Shown here piece by piece: positions 1 through 7,935 of a stretch of 64,000 nucleotides of DNA (position 1 is the first letter of the stretch; every line of letters starts with the position of its first letter). Origin of the DNA: Salipiger sp. CCB-MM3 (lineage in GTDB: Bacteria > Pseudomonadota > Alphaproteobacteria > Rhodobacterales > Rhodobacteraceae); the NCBI RefSeq assembly GCF_001687105.1, contig NZ_CP014595.1, forward strand, positions 2,176,001-2,240,000, written 5' to 3'. Below the pieces are notes generated by a model. That model saw only the letters and a program-made list of their open reading frames with translations. It had not been told where the DNA came from and searched no databases. The translations under genes were made by a program, and so were the position numbers.

Positions 1-203
1 CCATGGACGTGCTCAATGACCGCGAGAAGGACATTCTCACCCAGCGCCGTCTTGCTGAACAGGCGGTGACGCTGGAGGAACTGTCGAGCGTCTATGACGT
101 CAGCCGCGAGCGGATCCGTCAGATCGAGGTGCGCGCCTTCGAGAAACTGCAGAAGCGCATGCGAGAGCTTGCGCAGGAACAGGGAATGCTGAGCGACGCC
201 TGA
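1..203 (+). CDS. rpoH: RNA polymerase sigma-32 factor RpoH, C-terminal fragment
   Basis: Only the last 67 or so codons are present; the gene begins upstream of the window. The fragment contains sigma region 4.2: a helix-turn-helix reading LEELSSVYDVSRERIRQIEV followed by RAFEKLQKRM, the -35-recognition segment of group 3/4 heat-shock sigma factors. RERIRQIEVRAFEKL is the usual C-terminal signature of proteobacterial RpoH. In the family this factor directs RNA polymerase to heat-shock promoters. Alphaproteobacteria of this group often have two rpoH copies, and the fragment cannot say which one this is. A strong hairpin follows at 229-258. Confidence 0.9.
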   Translation, partial: MDVLNDREKDILTQRRLAEQAVTLEELSSVYDVSRERIRQIEVRAFEKLQKRMRELAQEQGMLSDA

Positions 204-228
204 CGTCGCGCCTCCCGAACGTGTCCCC

Positions 229-258
229 GAACGCCCGTCGCACCTGCGGCGGGCGTTC
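229..258 (+). terminator. Rho-independent-type terminator after rpoH
   Basis: GAACGCCCG (229-237) pairs with CGGGCGTTC (250-258). The stem extends inward to a four-base ACCT loop at 242-245, giving about 13 pairs. The following bases (TGCTTG) are only weakly T-rich, so termination is likely but not certain. Confidence 0.65.
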
Positions 259-316
259 TGCTTGCAGCCCCCTGCGGCGACGCTACCATCTGCGCAAAGG
301 CTGAAAGGATTTGAGC

Positions 317-1291
317 ATGGGTGATTACGTCAGATGGGGCATTCTGGGCGCTGCGAATTTCGCAAAGAACCACATGGGGCCAGCGATCCATGCGGCGCGG
401 GGCGGGGCGCTGACCGCGCTGGCGAGCTCCAAGCCCGAGAAGGCCGAGCCCTTCGCCGCCTTTGCTCCCGGCTTGCGGGTGCATGACAGCTACGACGCGC
501 TTTTGGCCGATCCCGAGATCGACGCGGTCTACATCCCACTACCCAACGCGCTGCACGTGGAATGGAGCCGGAAGGCCGCGGAGGCGGGCAAACATGTGCT
601 CTGCGAAAAACCCATCGCCATGCAGGCCGAAGAGATCGACGATCTGGTGGCGGTGCGGCAGAAGACCGGCAAGCTGATCGCCGAGGCCTGGATGGTGGCG
701 CATCACCCGCAGTTCGCCAAGGCGCGCGAATTGCTGCAGGCCGGAGAGATCGGCGATCTGCTGCGCGTCGACTCGACCCACAGCTTCTACAACGACGACA
801 TGCAGAACATCCGCAATCAGGCCGATGTCGGCGGCGGCGCGATGCGCGACATCGGGGTCTATGCCTTCGGGTCGATCCGGCTGATCACCGGGCAGGAGCC
901 CGGCGAGATCCTCGCGGCCCAGATCGACTGGCAGAACGGTGTGGATGCCTCGGCGCATGTGATGGCGCAGTTTCCGGGGTTTCTCTACACCGGGCGGGTC
1001 TCGACGCGGGCGGCGCTTTGGCAGGAGATCGTGCTGCATGGCACCAAGGCGGTGATGCGCTTGCCGGTGCCCTTCAACGTGCAGGTCTTTGGCGAAGCGC
1101 GCGTCGAGGTTCACGGGCCGGGGCTGGAGACGCGCACATGGCGCTGGCCCGCCGAGAATCATTACGTGCTGCAGGTGGAAGCGTTCAACAGGGCGGTGAA
1201 GGGCGAGGCCGACTATCCGCTGCCGCTGGAGTTCTGCCGCGGCACGCAGGAATTCATCGACCGTATCTTCGCCGCAGCGCCGCAGGGCTAA
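317..1291 (+). CDS. Gfo/Idh/MocA family NAD(P)-dependent oxidoreductase
   Basis: A 324-residue two-domain dehydrogenase. The N-terminal Rossmann segment begins WGILGAANFA (about residues 7-16), and the family EKP motif is seen as CEKPIAM, with the lysine at about residue 98. The C-terminal half has the GG.MRDIGVYAFGSIR region of the substrate domain. Members oxidise or reduce sugars, inositols or trans-dihydrodiols, and the substrate here cannot be told. ATG at 317 was chosen over the TTG at 311 because GAAAGGA (303-309) sits at proper spacing only for the ATG. No operon partner is adjacent. Confidence 0.85.
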   Translation: MGDYVRWGILGAANFAKNHMGPAIHAARGGALTALASSKPEKAEPFAAFAPGLRVHDSYDALLADPEIDAVYIPLPNALHVEWSRKAAEAGKHVLCEKPIAMQAEEIDDLVAVRQKTGKLIAEAWMVAHHPQFAKARELLQAGEIGDLLRVDSTHSFYNDDMQNIRNQADVGGGAMRDIGVYAFGSIRLITGQEPGEILAAQIDWQNGVDASAHVMAQFPGFLYTGRVSTRAALWQEIVLHGTKAVMRLPVPFNVQVFGEARVEVHGPGLETRTWRWPAENHYVLQVEAFNRAVKGEADYPLPLEFCRGTQEFIDRIFAAAPQG

Positions 1292-1341
1292 TGCTGCGCA
1301 GCATTTTTAAGGCCGCGATGCAGCATGTTGCAGCATCGCGG
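1291..1341. promoter_or_regulatory. TGC-rich palindromes and direct repeats upstream of phaR (candidate PhaR operator)
   Basis: ATGCTGCGCAGCAT (1291-1304) is a perfect palindrome overlapping the end of the upstream gene and followed by T5. CCGCGATGC (1313-1321) pairs with GCATCGCGG (1333-1341). Between and across these lies TGCAGCAT twice (1319-1326 and 1329-1336), offset by 10 bp, one helical turn. PhaR-type repressors are known to bind TGC/GCA-rich sites and to autoregulate. The assignment is inferred from position and base pattern. The first palindrome could also act as a weak terminator. Confidence 0.5.
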
Positions 1342-1440
1342 CGGTGAGCCGTCCGGCAAGTGTCGGTGAAACTGGTGCTTTTCTTTTTTTCTGCGCTCGC
1401 ATAGGCTTTTCCTCAACTCTGCGTGGAGGGAGGGTCCAAC

Positions 1441-2001
1441 GTGGCTGACACCGAAAAACCGCTGCTCATCAAGCGCTATGCGAGCCGGCGGCTCTACAAC
1501 ACCGAGACCAGCGATTATGTGACGCTCGAGGACATCTCGGGTTTCATCCGCGACGGTCGCGACGTGCAGATCGTCGACCTGAAATCGGGCGATGACCTGA
1601 CGCGTCAATATCTGCTGCAGATCGTCGCCGAGCATGAAAGCCGCGGCGAGAGCGTGCTGCCGATCAACGTGCTGACCGACCTCGTGCGCAGCTATACGAC
1701 GCAGGCCACCTCGGCGGTGCCGCAGTTCCTTGCGGCCAGCTTCGAGATGTTCCGCGACAGCCAGAGCAAATGGGCCGAGGGCATGGCGCAGGTCAATCCT
1801 ATGATGCCGAAGATCCCCGGCCTCGAGGCGATGCAGGCGCAGCAAGAAGCCTTCCTGAAAGCCATGTCTGGCCAGATGGGCGGCAATTGGTCCGGCCCCT
1901 CGAAAGAAGACGAGAGCGGCGGCGAGAGCGAGGAAGACCTCGCGGCGATCAAGAAACAACTCGCCGAGCTGCAGCAGAAGCTCTCCAAGATGGACAAATG
2001 A
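1441..2001 (+). CDS. phaR: Polyhydroxyalkanoate synthesis repressor PhaR
   Basis: A 186-residue regulator. The N-terminal DNA-binding PHB_acc_N domain (about residues 8-70) has the diagnostic IKRYASRRLYNTETSDYVTL, followed by the PHB accumulation regulatory segment (LPINVLTDLVRSYTTQ, about 78-95). The C-terminus is a short coiled coil rich in K, Q and L. In the family PhaR represses phasin and PHA genes and leaves DNA when it binds nascent PHB granules. GTG 1441 is preferred because GGAGGGAGGG (1425-1434) lies 6 bases upstream; the earlier GTG at 1423 would overlap this ribosome site. No phaC, phaP or phaZ gene is adjacent. Confidence 0.92.
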   Translation: MADTEKPLLIKRYASRRLYNTETSDYVTLEDISGFIRDGRDVQIVDLKSGDDLTRQYLLQIVAEHESRGESVLPINVLTDLVRSYTTQATSAVPQFLAASFEMFRDSQSKWAEGMAQVNPMMPKIPGLEAMQAQQEAFLKAMSGQMGGNWSGPSKEDESGGESEEDLAAIKKQLAELQQKLSKMDK

Positions 2002-2021
2002 TCAAGACACCCAAGTGATCC

Positions 2022-2050
2022 AGGGCCCTTCGGGGCCCGATCTGCTTTTT
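2022..2050 (+). terminator. Terminator after phaR
   Basis: GGGCCC (2023-2028), a TTCG tetraloop, and GGGCCC (2033-2038), followed by a T5 run at 2046-2050. A classic strong intrinsic terminator 20 bases past the stop codon. Confidence 0.85.
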
Positions 2051-2122
2051 GGCGCCCCGCCACCCGGCGCATTGCGCAGGATCCGGATTTCCCCGCCGCC
2101 CCGGATCGGGCAAAGCGGGGGC

Positions 2123-3073
2123 ATGGATCACGCAGCTTCCCCCCGTATCGACCGTACCGCCGCCCTGCTGCTGCTCGCCCTCGCGGCGCTTTGGGGCAGC
2201 ACGTTCCTCTTTGCCGAGATCGCCCTGCGCGCGCTCAGCCCGATGCAGGTGACGCTGCACCGCGTGGCGCTGGCGCTGCCGGCGCTCTGGCTGGTGCTGC
2301 GCTGGCGCGGGCTTGCCTTGCCGCGCAGCGCGCGTGTCTGGAGTGCCTATCTGGTGATGGGCGCGCTCAACAACGCCATCCCCTTCACGCTGATCTTCTG
2401 GGGGCAGACCTATATCGAAAGCGGGCTGGCCGCCATCCTCAATGCCTCGACCGGGGTGCTGGGCGCGGTGGTCGCCGGGCTGCTGCTGCGCGACGAGCGG
2501 CTGAGCTGGCACAAGCTGGCGGGCGCGGCGTTGGGGCTTTGCGGGGTGGCGGTGGTGATCGGACCCGAGCGGCTGACGACGCTGGACCCGCGCAACCTCG
2601 GGCAGGGGGCGGTGCTGCTGGCGGCGCTGAGCTATTCGCTCGCCAGCGTCTGGGCCAAGCTGCGCCTCGCGGGGCAGCCGCCGCTGGTCAACGCCTTTGG
2701 GATGCTGGCCGGAAGCACGGCGCTGCTGCTGCCGCTGGTGATCTGGCGCGAGGGTGTGCCGAGCCTCGACTATCCGGCCGGGGTCTGGGGCGCGCTGCTG
2801 GGGCTGTCGCTGCTGGCCACGGCACTGGCCTTCATCCTCTATTTCGCCATTCTCGCGCGGGCTGGCGCGGCGAACCTGATGCTGGTGACGCTGCTGATCC
2901 CGCCTTTCGCGATCCTTCTGGGCGCGCTCTTCCTTGGCGAGCGTCTGTCGCCGGGGGTCTACCTTGGGCTTGGGGTGATCGCGCTGGGGCTCTTGGTGAC
3001 CGACGGGCGGCTGACGGCGCGACTGCGCCGTCGGCCCAAGCGCCGGTCAAAAGGCAGCACTCAGGTGCCGTAG
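2123..3073 (+). CDS. DMT superfamily EamA-type inner-membrane transporter
   Basis: A 316-residue protein with about ten hydrophobic helices in two EamA repeats. The first starts LLLLALAALWGSTFLFAEIAL (roughly residues 11-30) and the second begins near LGQGAVLLAALSYSLASVWAK. The AALWGSTF and LRDERLSW motifs are typical of metabolite exporters of this family, whose substrate cannot be predicted. The start at ATG 2123 gives a normal EamA N-terminus; GTG 2015 would lie inside the phaR terminator. Its 3' end overlaps the convergent aminotransferase gene by 13 bases. Confidence 0.85.
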   Translation: MDHAASPRIDRTAALLLLALAALWGSTFLFAEIALRALSPMQVTLHRVALALPALWLVLRWRGLALPRSARVWSAYLVMGALNNAIPFTLIFWGQTYIESGLAAILNASTGVLGAVVAGLLLRDERLSWHKLAGAALGLCGVAVVIGPERLTTLDPRNLGQGAVLLAALSYSLASVWAKLRLAGQPPLVNAFGMLAGSTALLLPLVIWREGVPSLDYPAGVWGALLGLSLLATALAFILYFAILARAGAANLMLVTLLIPPFAILLGALFLGERLSPGVYLGLGVIALGLLVTDGRLTARLRRRPKRRSKGSTQVP

Positions 3074-4272
3074 GCGCGCAGCGGCCCCATCACGCTTTCC
3101 GCCGCGCTGACCAGAACCTCGGCCACCGCAGAGCATTCCTCCAGCGTCAGCCGCGCCGGCAGCCGCGTGTCGCAGGCGCGCTCGAGCATGGCGCGGGTGC
3201 GCGGCAGCTCGGGGATCTCGGTGAGGAACTGCCAGTTCCAAAAGGCGCGGGCGTTGTCGGTCGACAGGCCAAAGAGCTGCACTTTCACGCCGCCCTCCGC
3301 CGCGGCCTCGATGAAGGCGCGCATCTCGGCAGCATCCATGCCGACAAGGTTGAACTGCAGCGAATCCGGCGCGCGCTCTTCGGGGCCAAGCTTTTCCGGC
3401 ACCTCGATCCACGGCGAGCGGTTCAGGATGGCGGCCACATGATCGTGGTTGCGGCGCCCGTCGCGCACCCGGCGCGCGACCTGCGGCAACTGCGGGCGGA
3501 TCACTGCGGCGGCAAGGTTCGACAGGCGCAGGTTATAAAGCGGCAGCCGGTTCTGCCAGCGGGCAAAAGCCTCTTCCAACTCAGCCGAATTGTCGCCCGG
3601 CGTCATATGCTTTTTCCAGTTATGCTCGTAAGCGCCCGAGAGGATCACCGCCCGCGCCACCAGATCGGCATCATCGGTGATCAGGATGCCGCCCTCGCCA
3701 GCGTTGACCAGCTTGTAGCTCTGGAAGCTGAAGCAGCCGACCTTGCCCAGCGTGCCGATGTTGCGGCCCGCCCAAGTGGTGCCCAGCGAATGCGCCGCGT
3801 CTTCGATCACCGGCACAGCGCGCGCGTCGCAGAGCGACAGGATCGCGTCCATGTCCGAGGTGTGGCCGCGCATATGGCTGATGATCACCGCCTGCACGTC
3901 GCCGAGCTTGGCCTCGAAGTCGCTCAGGTCAATGCGGTAGTTCTCGCCCACCTCGCAAAGCACCGGCACGCAATCGGCATGGACGATCGACGAGGGCACG
4001 GCGGCGAAGGTGAAGCCGGGGATCATCACCTTAGCGCCGCGCGGCAGGCCGAGCGCCTTCAGCGACAGGAACAGCGCCGCCGAGCAACTCGACACCGCCA
4101 GCGCGTATTTGCTGCCCAGCATCGCCGCGAATTCGCGTTCCAGCAGCGCGACGGGCGCATCCTCGGCGGCGGTGTAGCGGAAAAGGTCGCCCGATTGCAG
4201 CAGACGCTCGATCCCGGCCCGCGCTTCCTCGGGGATCGGCTCGGCGTCATGCATGTTGGGAAGGCTGCTCAT
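3061..4272 (-). CDS. DegT/DnrJ/EryC1/StrS-family PLP aminotransferase
   Basis: A 403-residue fold-type I PLP enzyme. The PLP-binding aspartate is in VPVIEDAAHS (D158), and the Schiff-base lysine is K187 in FSFQSYKLVNAGEGG. The C-terminal half has the usual small domain. Members transaminate nucleotide-linked keto-sugars or inosose-like compounds. No nucleotide-sugar, glycosyltransferase or antibiotic gene lies nearby, so the substrate is open. The RCRC-like HMRGHTSDMD stretch places it in the SecC/StrS branch. It is transcribed alone, against the EamA gene. Confidence 0.85.
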   Translation of the reverse strand: MSSLPNMHDAEPIPEEARAGIERLLQSGDLFRYTAAEDAPVALLEREFAAMLGSKYALAVSSCSAALFLSLKALGLPRGAKVMIPGFTFAAVPSSIVHADCVPVLCEVGENYRIDLSDFEAKLGDVQAVIISHMRGHTSDMDAILSLCDARAVPVIEDAAHSLGTTWAGRNIGTLGKVGCFSFQSYKLVNAGEGGILITDDADLVARAVILSGAYEHNWKKHMTPGDNSAELEEAFARWQNRLPLYNLRLSNLAAAVIRPQLPQVARRVRDGRRNHDHVAAILNRSPWIEVPEKLGPEERAPDSLQFNLVGMDAAEMRAFIEAAAEGGVKVQLFGLSTDNARAFWNWQFLTEIPELPRTRAMLERACDTRLPARLTLEECSAVAEVLVSAAESVMGPLRAYGT

Positions 4273-4331
4273 TTCACAAATCCCGAATTGTCTCTTTCGA
4301 AAACCTTAAACACCGTGTTTGTGACAGCCAA

Positions 4332-4360
4332 GTATAAAGCCCCCGCAAAATACGGGGGCC
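4332..4360 (-). terminator. Terminator of the gamma-glutamyl/oxidase operon (minus strand)
   Basis: GCCCCCG (4339-4345) pairs with CGGGGGC (4353-4359) around a seven-base loop. Read on the minus strand, the stem is followed by TTTAT. It closes the long minus-strand operon that ends with the FAD oxidase and insulates the aminotransferase gene downstream. Confidence 0.8.
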
Positions 4361-4384
4361 TTGCAGGGGTCGGCGGATTTTTTC

Positions 4385-5686
4385 TTAGATTCCGAGGCGG
4401 TCGCGCAGCGCGTACCAGCTCATCGCCAGCACCAGCAGCGGCGAGCGCAGCGCCGCGCCGCCGGGGAAGCTGGGGACCGGCAGCGCCGCCATGGCGTCGA
4501 AGCCAGCAGACTGGCCGCGCACCGCCTCGGCCAGCAGCCGCCCGGCATGAACCGCGGTGCCGACGCCGTGGCCCGAATAGCCCGAGGCCGACAGCACGTT
4601 GGGACCCAGCCGCGCCAGCAGCGGCAGGCGCTTCATGGTGATCGCCAGCGTGCCGCCCCAGGCGTAGTCGATCTTCACATCCTCAAGCTGCGGGAAAATC
4701 TCCAGCATCGGCTTGCGCACCAGCGCGCGGATGTCCGCGGGGAAACGGTAGCCGTAGCTCTCACCGCCGCCGAACAGCAGCCGCCCGTCGTGGCTGAGGC
4801 GGAAGTAGTTCACCACGAATTTGCTGTCGGCCACGGCCACGTCGCGGGTCAGCACTTCACGGGTGCGCTCCCCCAACGGCTCGGTGGCGACGACGAAATT
4901 GTTGATCGGCATAACGCGCGCCGCGACCTTGGGCTGCAGATCGCCAAGATAGCCGTTGCAGGCATAGATCACATGGCCCGCGCGCAGACGGCCCTTGCCC
5001 GTGTGGATGACCGCCTCGGGGCCCTGATCGACCTTTGAGACATGGCTGGTCTCATAGATGCGCGCCCCGGCGCCTGCCGCCGCTTTCGCCAGCCCTTGGG
5101 CAAAGCGCAGCGGGTGCAGATGCGCAGCGCCCATGTCGAGCACGCCGCCACAATAGTCGGGCGAGGGGCAGAGCTCATGGAAGGCCCCGGCGTCGAGCTG
5201 CTCGATCTCGTAGCCATAGCGCGTGCCCATATGATCGGCATACTCATGCAGATGCTGCACGTCGCCCTTGCTGGAGCCGCACCATGCCACGCCGTCGCGC
5301 AGATAACAGTCGATGCCATGCTTTGCGATGAGGCTGCGGCAGAGATCCTTGGCTTCCTCGCCAAGATCCCAAAGCACCCGAGCGTCGGCCTCACCAACCA
5401 TCTTCTCGAGGCTCAGCTGATCCTGCCGCTGTCCCGACCCAAGCTGCCCGCCGTTGCGCCCCGAAGCGCCAAATCCGACGCGATGCGCCTCCAGCAGCGC
5501 CACATCGAGCCCGGCTTCGGCCAGATGCAGCGCCGCCGACAGCCCGGTATAGCCGCCGCCGATGATGCAGACATCTGCCCGCGCCTCGCCTTCGAGCGCG
5601 GGGAAGGGGGGCAGCGCATCGGCAGTCGCCGCGTACCAGCTTTGCGGGTATTCCCCGCGCCGGTCGTTGGAAAACAGCAGGTCCAT
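4385..5686 (-). CDS. FAD-dependent amine oxidase, gamma-glutamylputrescine oxidase-like (PuuB/OrdL)
   Basis: A 433-residue DAO-family flavoenzyme. The dinucleotide-binding motif is CIIGGGYTGLSAALHL at residues 40-55, closed by an acidic residue in VALLEAHR, with GFGASGRNGGQ just after it, a motif typical of PuuB. In E. coli PuuB oxidises gamma-glutamylputrescine to the aldehyde, releasing ammonia and hydrogen peroxide. It is the last gene of a minus-strand cluster with two GS-like ligases, which supports a gamma-glutamylated amine as substrate. It could also be a DadA-like deaminase, but context favours PuuB. A dispersed repeat separates it from the ligase gene upstream. Confidence 0.85.
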   Translation of the reverse strand: MDLLFSNDRRGEYPQSWYAATADALPPFPALEGEARADVCIIGGGYTGLSAALHLAEAGLDVALLEAHRVGFGASGRNGGQLGSGQRQDQLSLEKMVGEADARVLWDLGEEAKDLCRSLIAKHGIDCYLRDGVAWCGSSKGDVQHLHEYADHMGTRYGYEIEQLDAGAFHELCPSPDYCGGVLDMGAAHLHPLRFAQGLAKAAAGAGARIYETSHVSKVDQGPEAVIHTGKGRLRAGHVIYACNGYLGDLQPKVAARVMPINNFVVATEPLGERTREVLTRDVAVADSKFVVNYFRLSHDGRLLFGGGESYGYRFPADIRALVRKPMLEIFPQLEDVKIDYAWGGTLAITMKRLPLLARLGPNVLSASGYSGHGVGTAVHAGRLLAEAVRGQSAGFDAMAALPVPSFPGGAALRSPLLVLAMSWYALRDRLGI

Positions 5687-5700
5687 GAAACACCGCCTCC

Positions 5701-5751
5701 GCTTCGTCTAGATGCAAATATCCCGGGGGTCCGGGGGCAGCGCCCCCGGCC
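5701..5751 (-). repeat. Dispersed intergenic repeat, family A (variant) with GC hairpin
   Basis: Between the ligase and oxidase genes. On the minus strand it reads a GC-rich palindrome (CCGGGGGC 5731-5738 with GCCCCCGG 5742-5749), then CCCGGGATATTTGCATC, then TAGACGAAG. Nearly the same block recurs at 13508-13535, and a relative with a GTATTTGG core occurs elsewhere in the window. It can form a terminator-like or mRNA-protecting hairpin inside the operon. Confidence 0.6.
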
Positions 5752-5771
5752 TGTTCGCGCCCGTTCCCGGC

Positions 5772-7136
5772 TCAGACGTTGAGCAGCAGGTGCTCGCGTT
5801 CCCACGGCGAGATCACCGCGAGAAATTCTTCGTACTCGGTGCGCTTCACGATCGAGTAGACGCGGGCAAAGTCCGGCCCCAGCACCTCGTGCAGCTTGGT
5901 CGCCTCGTCGAAGATATCCAGCGCCTGTCCCAGCACGCGCGGGATGTCGCCCTCCCCCTCATAGGCGTCGCCGCGGAACTGCTTCGACGGGCGCCGCTCT
6001 TCCATCAGGCCGAGGTAGCCGCAGGCCAGCGAGGCGGCGATGCCGAGGTAGGGGTTGCAGTCCATCCCCGCGAGGCGGTTCTCGACGCGCCGCGACGACG
6101 GACCCGAGATCGGGATGCGGATGCCGGTGGTGCGGTTGTCGCGGCCCCATTCGAGGTTGATCGGTGCGGCGCTGTCGCGCACGTAGCGGCGGTAGCTGTT
6201 CACATAGGGTGCCAGCACGGCGATCGCCGCCGGAAGATGCGCCTGCAGCCCGCCGATGAAGTGATAGAAGGCGTCGGTCTCGCCGCCGGCGGGGCCGGAG
6301 AAGATGTTGCGCCCGGTCTCGATCTCCATCACCGAATGGTGGATGTGCATGGCCGAGCCCGGCTCATCGGCGATCGGCTTGGCCATGAAGGTGGCAAAGC
6401 AGTCGTGGCGCAGCGCCGCCTCGCGGATCAGCCGCTTGAAGTAGAAGATCTCGTCGGCCAGCTTCACCGGATCGCCGTGCTGCAGGTTGATCTCGAGCTG
6501 ACCGGCGCCGCCTTCCTGCGTGATGCCGTCGATCTCGAAGCCCTGCGCTTCGGCGAAGTCGTAAATGTCGTCGATCACCGGGCCGAACTCGTCCACGGCG
6601 GTCATCGAATAGGCCTGCCGGGCGGCGGCGGGGCGGCCCGAGCGACCCATCATCGGCTTGATGTCGATCGCCGGATCGACGTTGCGCGCCACAAGGAAGA
6701 ATTCCATCTCCGGCGCCACAACCGGCTCCCAACCCTGCGCGCGGTAAAGCTCGACCACCCGCTTCAGCACGTTGCGCGGGGCGTAGGGGATCGGCTCGCC
6801 CTTGCGGTCAAAGGCGTCGTGGATCACCTGCAGCGTCCAGTCGGCCGTCCACGGCGCGGCGGTGGCGGTGGTCATGTCCGGGCGCAGGATCATGTCGCGC
6901 TCGATGAAACCTTCGTTTTCGTCCGCCGCCTCGCCCCAGTCGCCGGTGATCGTCTGGTAGAAGATCGACTCTGGCAGGTGGAAATAATCCTGCCGGGCAA
7001 ATTTCGACGCAGGCACCGCCTTGCCGCGGGCAATGCCGGGCAGGTCGGCGATCACGCATTCGACCTCGTCGAGCCGCCGCCCTTCGAGATAGGCGGTGGC
7101 GGGTTGCGGAAGCTGGTTGGTCCAGTCTTCGGTCAT
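5772..7136 (-). CDS. Glutamine synthetase family protein, gamma-glutamylputrescine synthetase-like
   Basis: A 454-residue GS-fold ligase. The metal-binding acidic motif is PEMEFFLV, the central GGAGQLEINLQHGD follows, the histidine ATP/metal motif is GSAMHIHHSV, and NPYLGIAASLACG lies toward the C-terminus. The N-terminal beta-grasp has DLPGIARGKAVPASKF, the pattern of PuuA/GlnT-type enzymes that ligate glutamate to amines rather than make glutamine. The ATG overlaps the stop of the amidotransferase gene by four bases (ATGA), implying translational coupling. The enzyme would activate the amine that the downstream FAD oxidase then oxidises. Confidence 0.88.
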   Translation of the reverse strand: MTEDWTNQLPQPATAYLEGRRLDEVECVIADLPGIARGKAVPASKFARQDYFHLPESIFYQTITGDWGEAADENEGFIERDMILRPDMTTATAAPWTADWTLQVIHDAFDRKGEPIPYAPRNVLKRVVELYRAQGWEPVVAPEMEFFLVARNVDPAIDIKPMMGRSGRPAAARQAYSMTAVDEFGPVIDDIYDFAEAQGFEIDGITQEGGAGQLEINLQHGDPVKLADEIFYFKRLIREAALRHDCFATFMAKPIADEPGSAMHIHHSVMEIETGRNIFSGPAGGETDAFYHFIGGLQAHLPAAIAVLAPYVNSYRRYVRDSAAPINLEWGRDNRTTGIRIPISGPSSRRVENRLAGMDCNPYLGIAASLACGYLGLMEERRPSKQFRGDAYEGEGDIPRVLGQALDIFDEATKLHEVLGPDFARVYSIVKRTEYEEFLAVISPWEREHLLLNV

Positions 7137-7816
7137 GCGAGAGCCTTTTGCTTGAAGAAATGCGCGAATTGATCGGCGAGGGCGCGCTGGTCGAGCGGCG
7201 TGCCAAGCGCCTTGTCGGCGGCGTCGAGCTTGTCCTGCGGCACCACGCCGGGGCCGCGGGTGTCGATCAGCGCGCGGGTGAAACTGTCGTCGAACTCGGG
7301 GTGCGGCTGCACCGTGTAGGCGTGGCCGGGATAGAGCAGCGCGGCATAGTCGCAATAGTCCGAACTGGCGATCACCTCGGCGCCGGGCGGCAATTGGGTG
7401 ACTTGGTCCTGATGCCACGCGTTGATGATCTTGTCGCCACTCGCGAAGTGATAGGCGGTGGGGCCGATGATCCAGCCGCCGGGGTGCTTCTCGACCTTGC
7501 CGCCAAGCGCCTGCGCGATGATCTGATGGCCGAAGCAGACGCCGATCAGCGGTTTGCCAGCGGCGTAGATGTCGCGGATCAGTTGCTCGAGCGGCGGGAT
7601 CCAATCGTGCTCTTCATAGGCGCCGTGGCGCGAGCCGGTGATCAGCCAGCCATCGGCGGCTTCGGGGTCTTCGGGAAACTGCCCCTCGACCACGGACCAA
7701 CTGGCGAAGTCGAAGCCGTAGCCATCGAGAAGACGGGCGAAGAAGGCGGGATATTCACCGGTCTCTGCCGCGAGTTCCGCGGGGACGAGGCCGGTTTGCA
7801 GGATGCCGATTTTCAT
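7133..7816 (-). CDS. Class-I glutamine amidotransferase-like hydrolase (gamma-glutamyl hydrolase candidate)
   Basis: A 227-residue single-domain GATase. The nucleophile elbow is GVCFGHQ with C94, and the other two triad residues are H172 and E174 in QPHPEF. There is no partner synthetase domain. In this setting, between two gamma-glutamyl ligases and a PuuB-like oxidase, it may do the job of PuuD, removing the glutamyl group at the end of the pathway; PuuD itself is of the peptidase C26 branch, and this protein looks more like the GMP-synthase-type amidotransferases. Function is therefore inferred from neighbours. It is coupled to the next gene by an ATGA overlap. Confidence 0.8.
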   Translation of the reverse strand: MKIGILQTGLVPAELAAETGEYPAFFARLLDGYGFDFASWSVVEGQFPEDPEAADGWLITGSRHGAYEEHDWIPPLEQLIRDIYAAGKPLIGVCFGHQIIAQALGGKVEKHPGGWIIGPTAYHFASGDKIINAWHQDQVTQLPPGAEVIASSDYCDYAALLYPGHAYTVQPHPEFDDSFTRALIDTRGPGVVPQDKLDAADKALGTPLDQRALADQFAHFFKQKALA

Positions 7817-7905
7817 GGATCACACGTTGGTTTCGCTGGCGCGGTTTATGTGGCGCGGTTTGTCTGGCGCGTCTTTCAGGCCAGGGCGTTCTGCGCCGAA
7901 GGTAG

Positions 7906-7929
7906 CCTTGCCGCCCGAGGGCGGCAAGG
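7906..7929 (-). terminator. Stem-loop just past the second GS-like gene
   Basis: CCTTGCCGCCC (7906-7916) pairs with GGGCGGCAAGG (7919-7929), a 10-11 bp stem only 7 bases from the stop codon of the 9279-7936 gene. No T-run follows on either strand. It is more likely an mRNA-stabilising or attenuating hairpin than a full terminator, since the amidotransferase gene continues in the same direction. Confidence 0.45.
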
Positions 7930-7935
7930 TGGTGC

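Noticed and set aside
2191..4641. An 816-codon plus-strand frame across the EamA and aminotransferase genes
   Set aside because: It spans two well-supported genes on opposite strands; composition is that of a GC-rich shadow frame with no recognisable motif.
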